Assembly: GCA_937983035.1 (NCBI GenBank)
Contig: CALKAN010000215.1
Location: 1 to 6,221, forward strand
DNA from: an uncultured Paenibacillaceae bacterium
GTDB taxonomy: Bacteria; Bacillota; Bacilli; Paenibacillales; CALAME01
Reading direction: 5' to 3'
Length of the DNA stretch: 6,221 bases
Shown: in pieces, positions 1-6,142 of the stretch
Position numbering within the stretch: position 1 is the first letter of the stretch
Layout of the letters: every line of letters starts with the position of its first letter
Program-made: the position numbers and the translations under genes
Notes under the pieces: generated by a model
What the model saw: only the letters and a program-made list of their open reading frames with translations
What the model was told of the DNA's origin: nothing
Database searches by the model: none

Positions 1-1
1 T

Positions 2-3000
2 TCTGCCATCGCGGGCGTCTGCGCGATGCACATCTTGAACATAGATGTAACCGTAATAATGTCCGCCGGCATCGCCGTAGTCTGTTTCAGATTCCGGCAT
101 GCGTACTTGCGTGCCTGGAGGCAGCAGATAATCATTATAATATTCCAGTTCAAGCTCTGTTTCGAAATGTCCGTCGCGGTTGGCATCACCGCCAAGCGTA
201 TACTCATGACGCTCGCCCCCGTCAACGCGGAAAATATCGATCACGTAAGCTTGATCTTCATGCCCGCCAAATGCAATCATCCACGGCTCGCGGCTGTATT
301 CGCTTGTCATCGGATAAGCGCTTTGTTGACTCGCTTTCATGATTTGCACCGTATCATCAGAAGCAATGAACGCTTCAATCTCTCCGCCATGGCTGCCGTT
401 TCCGGCGGCATTCATGTCCTGGCCATTTACGACAACCGTATTATGGGCCAGCGTCGAAGCTGTCCAGCGGCGGAAGAACGTGTGAGTATACCCGATGTCA
501 GGGAGCAGTTCCTGGCCTTCGGCAAACAGCGTGATGTTCAGCGGGTCATAATGATTGTGCCCGTATTTCGGCGTGAACATCATGTACAGCTGCGATGGGT
601 TTGCTTCATCGCTTCCCGGCAGTGACGGAAGCTGTGCTGATTCATCATCTAACAGCGCCAGCTTGACGACACCCATCTTGTAGTTGGACGATTGTTCTCG
701 CTTGCCGGTATTCAAGAATGTGATGGAGTGCACGCCTTCGCTCAACTCTAATGTCGTCAAAGTTTCGAACGGCTGAACTCCGCTCGATTCTGCATAAAAG
801 TCCAGATTGACAATCAACCGGTCGTCGATCATCACGTCATATTGTCCGTAACTGGCTGCTTTAAACGGCTGCAGCGCAATCGTATATTGATCTGTTTCAG
901 GCACGTTGAACAAGAACGTGATGAAATGCCCGGGCTCGTTCGCTTCCAGTTGAACGGTTCCGCTCGCTGGAAAATCGCGGTGTTCAACAGATTGCTCATC
1001 AATTTCCAATGACGGAAAATCATAGATGATCGCAGGATGTTCCCCGGCAACGCCTGCTTGCGCCAGTCTTGCAATGCCTGTTGCAGGGAGCAGGTAGGAA
1101 CCGAGATCGGTCATCGGATTGGCTGATTTCTCGTTTGCCCAAGTATCTTGCATCGCGACGTAGCTTCCGTTCGGATAGGAGACAACGTCGCCCATCGTCA
1201 GCGCTTTATTCAGGGCAGGAAACGTTTCAGATAAATCTAATTGCTGCAGATTCCGTCCCGTGCGCGGCGATAAATAATCATGCGGGTCTGACCAGCCTTT
1301 GGATTCATTCATGCTGATTAACAGCCCGTTCGTAGACTGATTGTGATAGGATAAGGTCACTTCCTTCCAGAAGCCGTCAAACAAATAGTTGTTTTTGGCG
1401 TAGATTTCCATCCGTTCCACGGCTTCGTGCATGTAGGACGGGTCCCCGGTCGCTTTGCTCATGCGAATGAGTCCCCGCCAAGTGTTGTATTCCATGTTGT
1501 GATTCAAAATCGGATAAGAACGCACGTATTCAAAAGACGGCTTAAACATGTTTTCAATGATTTGCTCTTCGACATCATATCCGAGCTCATCGCTTAACAG
1601 TTCGAATGCGTTCGTTTCTCGCACCTTAATGTAAGCATCCAGCAAATAGCTGAGATTGGACATATCGCCGGTATACCATCTGTACCAAACTCCGCCGTAG
1701 TAATTGTACGGGGGCCCGGAAGTGAGCGGATAATTCGCCCAATAGTAATCGTTGGTCGGCATGTAGCCTTGATACACTTCCGCCCAGCGGGCAAGCAAGC
1801 GGGCTGCGCCAAGCGGATCGGATGAGGCGATGTTGTTCGTTTCCCGAAGCACATAATCTTTTTGGAAGTACCACAAATGTGCAGTAAAGAAATATCGCTT
1901 GCCGTCTTCGTCTTCATAATACGGATATTCCACAATTTCTCCCAAAGGATTCACTGCGGCAAGCACTTGATCTTCAGGGAACTGCTCATTCGGATATACC
2001 GTGCCTGTCAATTTGGCCGTCATTTGCCAAGGTTGATCCGGGCTCCAATTATAAAGCTGATATGGACGGAGCGACGGATCTTCGGGCAAACCGACAAAGA
2101 TAAATCCGGTGTTTTCAGGGATTAAGTCAAGCAGTTTCTGCACTTGTTCCGATGCAGGAGCATATTCGACCATGCGAGTCGGCGCGGGATCCGGCCTTTT
2201 GAACAAACTGTCGCCGGCATTGATCATCGCTTCTCGGTCAAAGCTTAGTTCGAAATATTGAAACGCTCCTTTGCCGTTGCGAAATGCGAGCTTCAATCGA
2301 TATTGACCGGTTTCTTGCGGACGGGGATGATGGAAGTAAATCATTGATTCTGCCCCTTGTCTGCGAATGTGAAAGTCCGTCAGTTCAGTTTCCATGCCGT
2401 CCGGAGATATCCAAGTCATCTTCAATTCTGTCGTGCGTTGGATCATGCCGCCATGGATGACTAACTCTTTCTCCGTAAAGCCTGCATAACGAAATTCCCA
2501 TTGTTCTGGAATCCACAAATTTTGCGGTCTGTCCGGCTCTGCACTTGCTTGCGGCAGCTGAGAAAAATAAAGCGGAGCCATCCGGCCTTGGTTTAATGCA
2601 TGCACAACCATGCTCACATTCGCGCCGCCCGTGTCGCTGATGTAAGAATAGCGCAGCGGGACGAAAGAGGTAAATGGATTGGAATTGATGCCATAGAAGC
2701 GTGCGATATTAAATTGCCATTCATCTCCGACGGCAACTTGGCTGACATTCATGGCTGAAAAAGGAATTTTCACTTCTGCGGTCCATGTTTCTTCTGTTTT
2801 CATCCATTCCGCTTGCGCTTGACTCAGCAACGAAGCGCTTAAGCCCCAATTCGGATTGATGCCCCGGCTTCCCTGCGATATGGGGAGGCGGACTCGGTAA
2901 TTGGCTGCCTCTTTGCCGGGCGACAAAATGATTTCGACGATTTCCGTCTCCGGCGCTGAATCGTCTGTTTCGCCATAGCTGCCGATGAGCCCTATGTACA

Positions 3001-3307
3001 AATGCTGCTCATCATATCCCATGAGAATCTGGGTGTCTGAATCTGCTTTCTTGTTTTCGTACATCGTTGTGAATCCGCTGCCTTCCCAAGCAGTTTCCCA
3101 GACTGATTCGTCCAGCATGCCGTCCAGCTGAGGCGCTTCAAGAAATCTGGGAATGACAGCCATTCGGTCAACGCTGCTGTCGATCGGTGCTCTTTCCATG
3201 GAGATGGGAGCTTGTCCTGCTGCCGGGTTGGCAAAAGATGCAGCTGGAATTGTTGTAAACGCTAACAAGAATGCGATGCAACAAATCACACTGCGTTTAA
3301 ACATCAT
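2..3307 (-). CDS. Secreted heparinase II/III-type polysaccharide lyase with CBM9-like module (partial, C-terminus outside window)
   Basis: One minus-strand frame stays open from the ATG at 3307 to the left edge, at least 1102 residues. Tandem ATGs at 3307 and 3304 follow AGGAGG (3318-3313) by 5 and 8 bases; the second is the better spaced. Residues 1-26 are a signal peptide (cleavage near ASFA|NP). Residues about 53-255 resemble CBM9, with the typical opening LDGMLDESVW (61-70). Residues about 270-360 form a beta-sandwich. Residues about 380-755 look like the alpha/alpha toroid, with N602-H603 and Y654-H655 as candidate catalytic residues. Residues about 762-885 look like a second carbohydrate-binding module. 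From about 900 comes the heparinase II/III beta domain, with GHNHYDP (916-922) and HNTVVVNG (955-962). The family cleaves uronate-containing polysaccharides by beta-elimination; the substrate cannot be read from sequence. It is transcribed divergently from a sugar-binding lipoprotein gene. The fold call is fairly sure, the exact PL family is not. Confidence 0.88.
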   Translation of the reverse strand, partial: MMFKRSVICCIAFLLAFTTIPAASFANPAAGQAPISMERAPIDSSVDRMAVIPRFLEAPQLDGMLDESVWETAWEGSGFTTMYENKKADSDTQILMGYDEQHLYIGLIGSYGETDDSAPETEIVEIILSPGKEAANYRVRLPISQGSRGINPNWGLSASLLSQAQAEWMKTEETWTAEVKIPFSAMNVSQVAVGDEWQFNIARFYGINSNPFTSFVPLRYSYISDTGGANVSMVVHALNQGRMAPLYFSQLPQASAEPDRPQNLWIPEQWEFRYAGFTEKELVIHGGMIQRTTELKMTWISPDGMETELTDFHIRRQGAESMIYFHHPRPQETGQYRLKLAFRNGKGAFQYFELSFDREAMINAGDSLFKRPDPAPTRMVEYAPASEQVQKLLDLIPENTGFIFVGLPEDPSLRPYQLYNWSPDQPWQMTAKLTGTVYPNEQFPEDQVLAAVNPLGEIVEYPYYEDEDGKRYFFTAHLWYFQKDYVLRETNNIASSDPLGAARLLARWAEVYQGYMPTNDYYWANYPLTSGPPYNYYGGVWYRWYTGDMSNLSYLLDAYIKVRETNAFELLSDELGYDVEEQIIENMFKPSFEYVRSYPILNHNMEYNTWRGLIRMSKATGDPSYMHEAVERMEIYAKNNYLFDGFWKEVTLSYHNQSTNGLLISMNESKGWSDPHDYLSPRTGRNLQQLDLSETFPALNKALTMGDVVSYPNGSYVAMQDTWANEKSANPMTDLGSYLLPATGIARLAQAGVAGEHPAIIYDFPSLEIDEQSVEHRDFPASGTVQLEANEPGHFITFLFNVPETDQYTIALQPFKAASYGQYDVMIDDRLIVNLDFYAESSGVQPFETLTTLELSEGVHSITFLNTGKREQSSNYKMGVVKLALLDDESAQLPSLPGSDEANPSQLYMMFTPKYGHNHYDPLNITLFAEGQELLPDIGYTHTFFRRWTASTLAHNTVVVNGQDMNAAGNGSHGGEIEAFIASDDTVQIMKASQQSAYPMTSEYSREPWMIAFGGHEDQAYVIDIFRVDGGERHEYTLGGDANRDGHFETELELEYYNDYLLPPGTQVRMPESETDYGDAGGHYYGYIYVQDVHRADARDGR

Positions 3308-3325
3308 CGATTCCTCCTTTAACGT

Positions 3326-3339
3326 TTGAATTTGTTCAA
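3326..3339. repeat. Short inverted repeat in the lyase 5' leader
   Basis: TTGAA (3326-3330) and TTCAA (3335-3339) are inverted around the 4-base spacer TTTG, just upstream of the lyase ribosome binding site. It could be an operator half-site pair or a weak hairpin. With only 5-bp AT-rich arms it may be chance. Confidence 0.25.
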
Positions 3340-3344
3340 CTATC

Positions 3345-3373
3345 ATTTAACAGCAATTTCCAAAATAAATCAA
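3345..3373 (-). promoter_or_regulatory. Candidate sigma-A promoter of the lyase gene
   Basis: On the minus strand TTGATT (3373-3368, 4/6 to TTGACA) is followed after 17 bases by TTAAAT (3350-3345, 4/6 to TATAAT). This would start transcription near 3338, about 30 bases before the ATG. The -35 box overlaps the cre-like site at 3369-3383, which fits repression by competition with RNA polymerase. The boxes are weak and other pairings exist, for example TTGCAT near 3408 with TTTATG. Confidence 0.4.
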
Positions 3374-3383
3374 GCGCTTTCAT
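3369..3383 (-). promoter_or_regulatory. cre-like catabolite control (CcpA) operator
   Basis: Read on the minus strand the site is ATGAAAGCGCTTGAT. It matches the Bacillus cre consensus WTGNAANCGNWNNCW at every fixed position but one (A in place of the final C). It overlaps the candidate -35 box of the lyase gene, so CcpA bound here would be expected to repress the lyase when preferred sugars are present. LacI-family regulators other than CcpA also use AAGCGCTT cores, so a local sugar repressor is an alternative. Confidence 0.6.
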
Positions 3384-3444
3384 AAAGCGTCCATTGTTCT
3401 ATTATGCAAGCAGAAATTGAGATTTCTCGGCAAGTCGAATAATG

Positions 3445-3477
3445 CAAAAAAATGTCCTATAGATACAAAAAAATGTC
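3445..3477 (+). promoter_or_regulatory. Two 12-bp direct repeats, candidate activator binding sites
   Basis: CAAAAAAATGTC occurs twice without mismatch, at 3445-3456 and 3466-3477, a period of 21 bp or two helical turns. The pair ends just before the -35 region of the rightward sugar-binding-protein promoter, which itself lacks a good -35 box. Tandem same-face direct repeats in this position are typical of AraC-type activators, including the YesN-like response regulators that often control sugar-binding-protein genes in Bacillales. No such regulator gene lies in the window, so the protein is inferred. Confidence 0.5.
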
Positions 3478-3479
3478 TG

Positions 3480-3487
3480 AAGCGCTT
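3480..3487. promoter_or_regulatory. Second AAGCGCTT palindrome at the binding-protein promoter
   Basis: The 8-bp palindrome AAGCGCTT is repeated here, 108 bp from the same core inside the cre-like site (3372-3379). The flanks do not fit a full cre consensus: on the plus strand the left arm is one base short, and the reverse reading has three mismatches. It lies at the expected -35 region of the rightward promoter, so one repressor could act on both divergent promoters. Confidence 0.4.
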
Positions 3488-3511
3488 ACTTTTTATTCAG
3501 TAAAATATAAA
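3483..3511 (+). promoter_or_regulatory. Candidate promoter of the sugar-binding lipoprotein gene
   Basis: TATAAA (3506-3511) is a good -10 box, with TAAAAT (3501-3506) as an alternative. The -35 position 17 bases upstream (CGCTTA, 3483-3488) does not resemble TTGACA. A good -10 without a -35, behind tandem direct repeats, is the layout of an activator-dependent promoter. The start would lie near 3518, leaving an mRNA leader of roughly 145 bases. Confidence 0.4.
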
Positions 3512-3663
3512 CAGCAGCTTGCGTTTAAGACTTACGGATGCTGAAGGAGGGAGCAGAAAGAGAAATTGTAAGCGTGATCATCAGCCATAAAAAACAAACT
3601 TGTGATCCAGCAAGTGAGAATTCATTCCGTCAAAAATATTACTGCGTGATAAGGAGGAGTCAC
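3512..3663 (+). other. Untranslated leader of the sugar-binding lipoprotein gene
   Basis: About 150 bases separate the candidate promoter from the ATG at 3664. The leader holds a strong Shine-Dalgarno-like AAGGAGG at 3544-3550 with no usable start after it: the first candidate, TTG at 3566, is 15 bases away and is followed at once by TAA. A small hairpin is possible (ACTTG 3598-3602 with CAAGT 3611-3615). No riboswitch fold is recognised. The true ribosome binding site is AAGGAGG at 3651-3657. Confidence 0.4.
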
Positions 3664-4974
3664 ATGAGAAAGTTTTTCAGCTTGAAAGGAATCATTTTGT
3701 TATTGATTGCAGCGCTGCTGGCCGGCTGCGGCGCCAACGGCGATGATGCAGCAGGCAATGAAACAGGCAGTGCGACAGGCAGCAGCAATGAACCCGTTGA
3801 TTTATATTTATACAGCGCGAGCGGCGGCAGCCCGGAATGGTTTGAAACGAATTACGGCAAATATTTGAAAGAAGAGTTTCCGCATATAAACTTCAATGTT
3901 TATTTCCCATCCGACGTTACCATTCAAGATTACATCGCTTCCGGCGAGCCGTTAGACATCGTGTTTGGATCTTTTACAACGATTTATCAAAATCTCATCA
4001 ATTTAAACTTGCAAACGGACATCAGCGACGAGATTAAGGCGCATAACATTGATCTGGACAAAATTGATCCGGCCGTCATCGGTTTGATGAGACAGCTGGC
4101 TGACGGCGGCATCTATGGCTTGCCTGCTTTCATCGGCACTTCCGGATTGTATTACAACAAAGATATTTTTGATAAATTTGCCGTCGAATACCCGACGGAT
4201 GACATGACGTGGGATGATGTATACGACTTGGCAGTCAAGCTGACGCGTTCAGACGGCGGTGAACAGTACTATGGATTTGCCAATGACAACAGGAACTATA
4301 TTATTTATAACCAGTTGTCGCTGGACATGGTAGATCCGGAAACATTGACCGCTGCGTTCAATACGGATGACTGGGCGCGCTTAATTCAAACTTTTGCCCG
4401 CTTTATGACGATTGACGGCCTTGATCCAAACGAAGCGACAGTAGCGGCATTTAATACGGTCGGCAATGTTGCCATGGCGACGAATTACACCGGTTGCTGC
4501 GGCGCTACTCCAGGCGATGCGGTGACGAACTGGGATGTCGTGCGCATTCCGGATTATCCGGGACGGCCTAACGTCGGCCCGCAAGTCGTTCCGAACTATT
4601 GGAACATGAGTTCCATCAGCCAAAATAGAGAGGCTGCATTTGAAGTGATTGCTTATATCGTATCGGAAGAATTTCAAACTTCTTTGAACAGCCGGGGATT
4701 GGCGACCGTGTTAAGAGACACGGATCTGCATGCGCAATACGGCAGCGAGCTCCCATTTTATAATGGAAAGAATGTGAAAGCGCTCTTCCCAAAACCTGCG
4801 GCAGAAAGTTCCAACGTAACGGAATATCATATCGAAGCTGCTGCTGAAATTAATAATGCGCTCAATCAAGTTGCTTTGGAAGGCATTGACGTGAACACTG
4901 CGCTGCGAACAGCCGCAGAAAGATTAAATCAAACGATTCAGGCTGCTGAGGCGGCAAAGTCAGAGGGCAAGTAA
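3664..4974 (+). CDS. Extracellular sugar-binding lipoprotein, ABC transporter (CUT1-type, SBP family 1)
   Basis: A 436-residue precursor. The frame is open upstream to an ATG at 3538, but the start at 3664 is preferred: AAGGAGG lies 6 bases upstream and the protein then begins with a lipoprotein signal peptide (RK, hydrophobic core, lipobox LLAG with C22). A flexible Gly/Ser/Asn/Thr-rich linker spans about 23-43. The fold is that of family 1 solute-binding proteins: a beta strand VDLYLYSAS (45-53), the lobe crossover YGLPAFIGTSGLYYNKDIF (151-169), an MTWDDVYDLA helix (181-190), and WDVVRIPDYPG (290-300). The lipid-anchored protein would capture an oligosaccharide outside the membrane and hand it to a permease. 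No permease or ATPase gene adjoins it and a terminator follows, so it is an orphan component. Two adjacent cysteines (C278-C279) are unusual. Substrate inferred from the divergent lyase gene: oligo-uronides or related fragments. Confidence 0.9.
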   Translation: MRKFFSLKGIILLLIAALLAGCGANGDDAAGNETGSATGSSNEPVDLYLYSASGGSPEWFETNYGKYLKEEFPHINFNVYFPSDVTIQDYIASGEPLDIVFGSFTTIYQNLINLNLQTDISDEIKAHNIDLDKIDPAVIGLMRQLADGGIYGLPAFIGTSGLYYNKDIFDKFAVEYPTDDMTWDDVYDLAVKLTRSDGGEQYYGFANDNRNYIIYNQLSLDMVDPETLTAAFNTDDWARLIQTFARFMTIDGLDPNEATVAAFNTVGNVAMATNYTGCCGATPGDAVTNWDVVRIPDYPGRPNVGPQVVPNYWNMSSISQNREAAFEVIAYIVSEEFQTSLNSRGLATVLRDTDLHAQYGSELPFYNGKNVKALFPKPAAESSNVTEYHIEAAAEINNALNQVALEGIDVNTALRTAAERLNQTIQAAEAAKSEGK

Positions 4975-4976
4975 TT

Positions 4977-5040
4977 AAAATAAGAGTGCGGGGGAAAGCA
5001 GACGATTCCATTCGAATGCTTCATCGCACTCTTATTTTTT
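4977..5040. terminator. Intrinsic terminator, probably bidirectional
   Basis: AAAATAAGAGTGCG (4977-4990) pairs perfectly with CGCACTCTTATTTT (5025-5038), a 14-bp stem followed by a T tract on the plus strand. The 34-base interior can form a further 5-bp stem (AAGCA 4996-5000 with TGCTT 5017-5021). It begins two bases after the lipoprotein stop codon. On the minus strand the stem ends in TTATTTTAATTA, so it can also end the convergent hsp20 transcript, whose stop codon lies about 40 bases away. Confidence 0.85.
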
Positions 5041-5080
5041 TGACGCGCATTTCGGTGTACAATGCTAAATTCAATTCAGT

Positions 5081-5509
5081 TTAATGAAATTCGACATCGA
5101 TGCGTCTTCTTTGTTCTGACTGCAATTTAGGCATGCGGATTTCAAGAACGCCATTTTTATACGTTGCTTTGACCCCTTCTTCCGATACGGGGTGCGGCAA
5201 ACTGATCGTTCGTTTAAATCTGCCTGTCATGCGCTCTCTGCGATGCATATGCTCTTCTTTGACTTCCATTTCTCGGTTGATCACGCCGCTGATGGTGAGA
5301 TTGTTGTTTTCGATTTCGATTTGCACATCATCTTTCTTGTTTAACCCCGGGATGTCGCAAGCTGCAACGATCTCATTTTCAGTTTCATAGACGTCCATGT
5401 TTAAGTTGCCGAATCCGCTTCTTAAATTGTTAAATCCATGCGTGAAAAAGTGATCCAGTTCGTTTTTCACATTTTCCAAATGACGGAACGGTTCGCTGGG
5501 AAATGCCAT
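5081..5509 (-). CDS. Small heat-shock protein, Hsp20/alpha-crystallin family
   Basis: 142 residues, the usual size for bacterial small heat-shock proteins. These are ATP-independent cytoplasmic chaperones that form oligomers and hold unfolding proteins for refolding by DnaK/ClpB. Residues 1-36 are the variable N-terminal arm. The alpha-crystallin domain spans about 37-128, with DIPGLNKKD (52-60), LTISG (71-75), FKRTISLP (98-105) and the signature AxxxNGVL at A115-L122. The C-terminal I-x-V anchor that docks neighbouring dimers is present (I137, V139). The start at 5509 is supported by AAAGGA about 10 bases upstream and by the MAFP N-terminus. No CIRCE or CtsR operator and no clear sigma-B promoter is visible upstream, so its heat control cannot be read from sequence. 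It appears to be transcribed alone. Confidence 0.93.
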   Translation of the reverse strand: MAFPSEPFRHLENVKNELDHFFTHGFNNLRSGFGNLNMDVYETENEIVAACDIPGLNKKDDVQIEIENNNLTISGVINREMEVKEEHMHRRERMTGRFKRTISLPHPVSEEGVKATYKNGVLEIRMPKLQSEQRRRIDVEFH

Positions 5510-5784
5510 TTTTGCTTCTTCCTTTCTCGATGTTTTTCCAAATTTATTATGGACGATGCGTCTCGCAATTATGTAAATGTTGCAAATAAACCGAAACGGT
5601 CACGTTCGTTTTTCCACCATATGCAGAAAGTTTGTGCCGGAGAATTGAATGACCTCCAAACGGCTTTTGGCTTCGGGATTAGGTCTTCTGTTTTTCGAAA
5701 AGGTTTGCATGAGCATCGCATGAGAAATTCAAAACATGGAAGCGGATATATGCAAGCTGCTGCACGAAGCAGCAGCTTGCGATG
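5510..5784. other. Intergenic region upstream of hsp20, no convincing gene
   Basis: No reading frame here has a good ribosome binding site or recognisable protein. Apart from the hairpin at 5752-5780 it holds only short palindromes: ACCGAAACGGT at 5590-5600, CCAAA/TTTGG at 5656-5670 and TTTTCGAAAA at 5692-5701. The hsp20 promoter must lie here, but no well-spaced -35/-10 pair stands out; CATAAT (minus strand, near 5567-5572) has a poor -35 partner. Confidence 0.4.
5752..5780 (-). terminator. Perfect 12-bp hairpin after the small membrane protein gene
   Basis: GCAAGCTGCTGC (5752-5763) and GCAGCAGCTTGC (5769-5780) form a perfect 12-bp stem with a 5-base loop, four bases beyond the stop codon at 5785. 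The position is that of a terminator, but the minus-strand sequence after it (ATATATCCGC) has no T tract. It may be a weak or Rho/NusA-assisted terminator, or a 3' end stabiliser. Outer bases GCATC (5713-5717) and GATGC (5781-5785) could extend the fold. Confidence 0.55.
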
Positions 5785-6072
5785 CTAGAACAAGTTGCGT
5801 ATATCTGTGATGCTTTTGACAATGACGCCGATTGCGCCGACATAATACGCGATTTGAACGATGATTTCCGTCGGATCGATCGAAGCAATATTCGCAATAA
5901 TGAATAGCGGAAAGACATAATAGACGAATCCTTGCAAGAAATTCAAAATTGCTGTGGAAGGAAAATTGCGCAATGAGACGGATTGATACATTTCAGCCAA
6001 AAGCTTGATGCTCATCATGCCGAGAACGCCCCACATGGCATACAACATCCAACCCGTGAGCGTGAATGACAC
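5785..6072 (-). CDS. Small three-helix membrane protein of unknown function
   Basis: I do not recognise the family. The frame opens at TTG 6078, but that is only 3 bases from the GGAGG at 6086-6082. The in-frame GTG at 6072 lies 9 bases away and is preferred, giving 95 residues starting (M)SFTLTGWMLY. Three hydrophobic segments are visible: about residues 4-24, 42-64 and 69-86. A polar loop with LRNFPS follows the first helix and a short charged tail (KSITDIRNLF) ends the protein. Size and topology recall holin-like or small structural membrane proteins, but no motif supports either. It has a candidate promoter of its own, a hairpin over its ribosome binding site and a hairpin after its stop. 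Confidence 0.7.
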   Translation of the reverse strand: MSFTLTGWMLYAMWGVLGMMSIKLLAEMYQSVSLRNFPSTAILNFLQGFVYYVFPLFIIANIASIDPTEIIVQIAYYVGAIGVIVKSITDIRNLF

Positions 6073-6081
6073 TTCCAAACA

Positions 6082-6097
6082 CCTCCTTTGTTGGAGG
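6082..6097 (-). promoter_or_regulatory. Hairpin masking the ribosome binding site of the membrane protein gene
   Basis: On the minus-strand transcript CCTCC (6097-6093) precedes the Shine-Dalgarno GGAGG (6086-6082), with a 6-base loop AACAAA. The 5-bp all-GC-end stem would hide the entire Shine-Dalgarno core. This could lower translation or make it depend on temperature or an upstream ribosome. The complementarity is seen; the regulatory role is inferred. Confidence 0.45.
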
Positions 6098-6113
6098 ATT
6101 GTGATGATGCCAT

Positions 6114-6142
6114 ATTATATGCAGCACTTATGAATCTCGCAT
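6114..6142 (-). promoter_or_regulatory. Candidate promoter of the small membrane protein gene
   Basis: A perfect TATAAT lies on the minus strand at 6119-6114. The box 17 bases upstream, ATGCGA (6142-6137), matches TTGACA at only three positions. Transcription would start near 6107, giving a leader of about 35 bases that carries the Shine-Dalgarno hairpin. The -10 box overlaps the stop codon of the doubtful reading frame upstream. Confidence 0.4.

Noticed and set aside
26..625. Plus-strand open frame of 199 codons
   Set aside because: It is antisense to the heparinase beta domain of the minus-strand lyase, and its translation resembles no protein.
3538..3663. A 42-residue N-terminal extension of the sugar-binding protein from the ATG at 3538
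   Set aside because: It would bury the lipoprotein signal peptide, has no ribosome binding site before its ATG, and ignores the AAGGAGG at 3651-3657 six bases before the ATG at 3664.
5039..5064. TTGACG and TACAAT as a plus-strand promoter after the terminator, antisense to hsp20
   Set aside because: The two boxes are only about 12 bases apart, far below the 16-18 needed.
5438..5788. Plus-strand open frame of 116 codons running from within hsp20 across the intergenic region
   Set aside because: No ribosome binding site, overlaps hsp20 in antisense, and has an unstructured, Arg/Ser/His-rich translation without motifs.
5679..5918. Minus-strand open frame of 79 codons overlapping the membrane protein gene
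   Set aside because: It is out of frame with the membrane protein gene, has Ser/Arg-rich shadow-type composition, and runs through the 5752-5780 hairpin.
6078..6078. TTG at 6078 as start of the small membrane protein
   Set aside because: It is only 3 bases from GGAGG; the in-frame GTG at 6072, 9 bases away, is better placed. It cannot be fully excluded.
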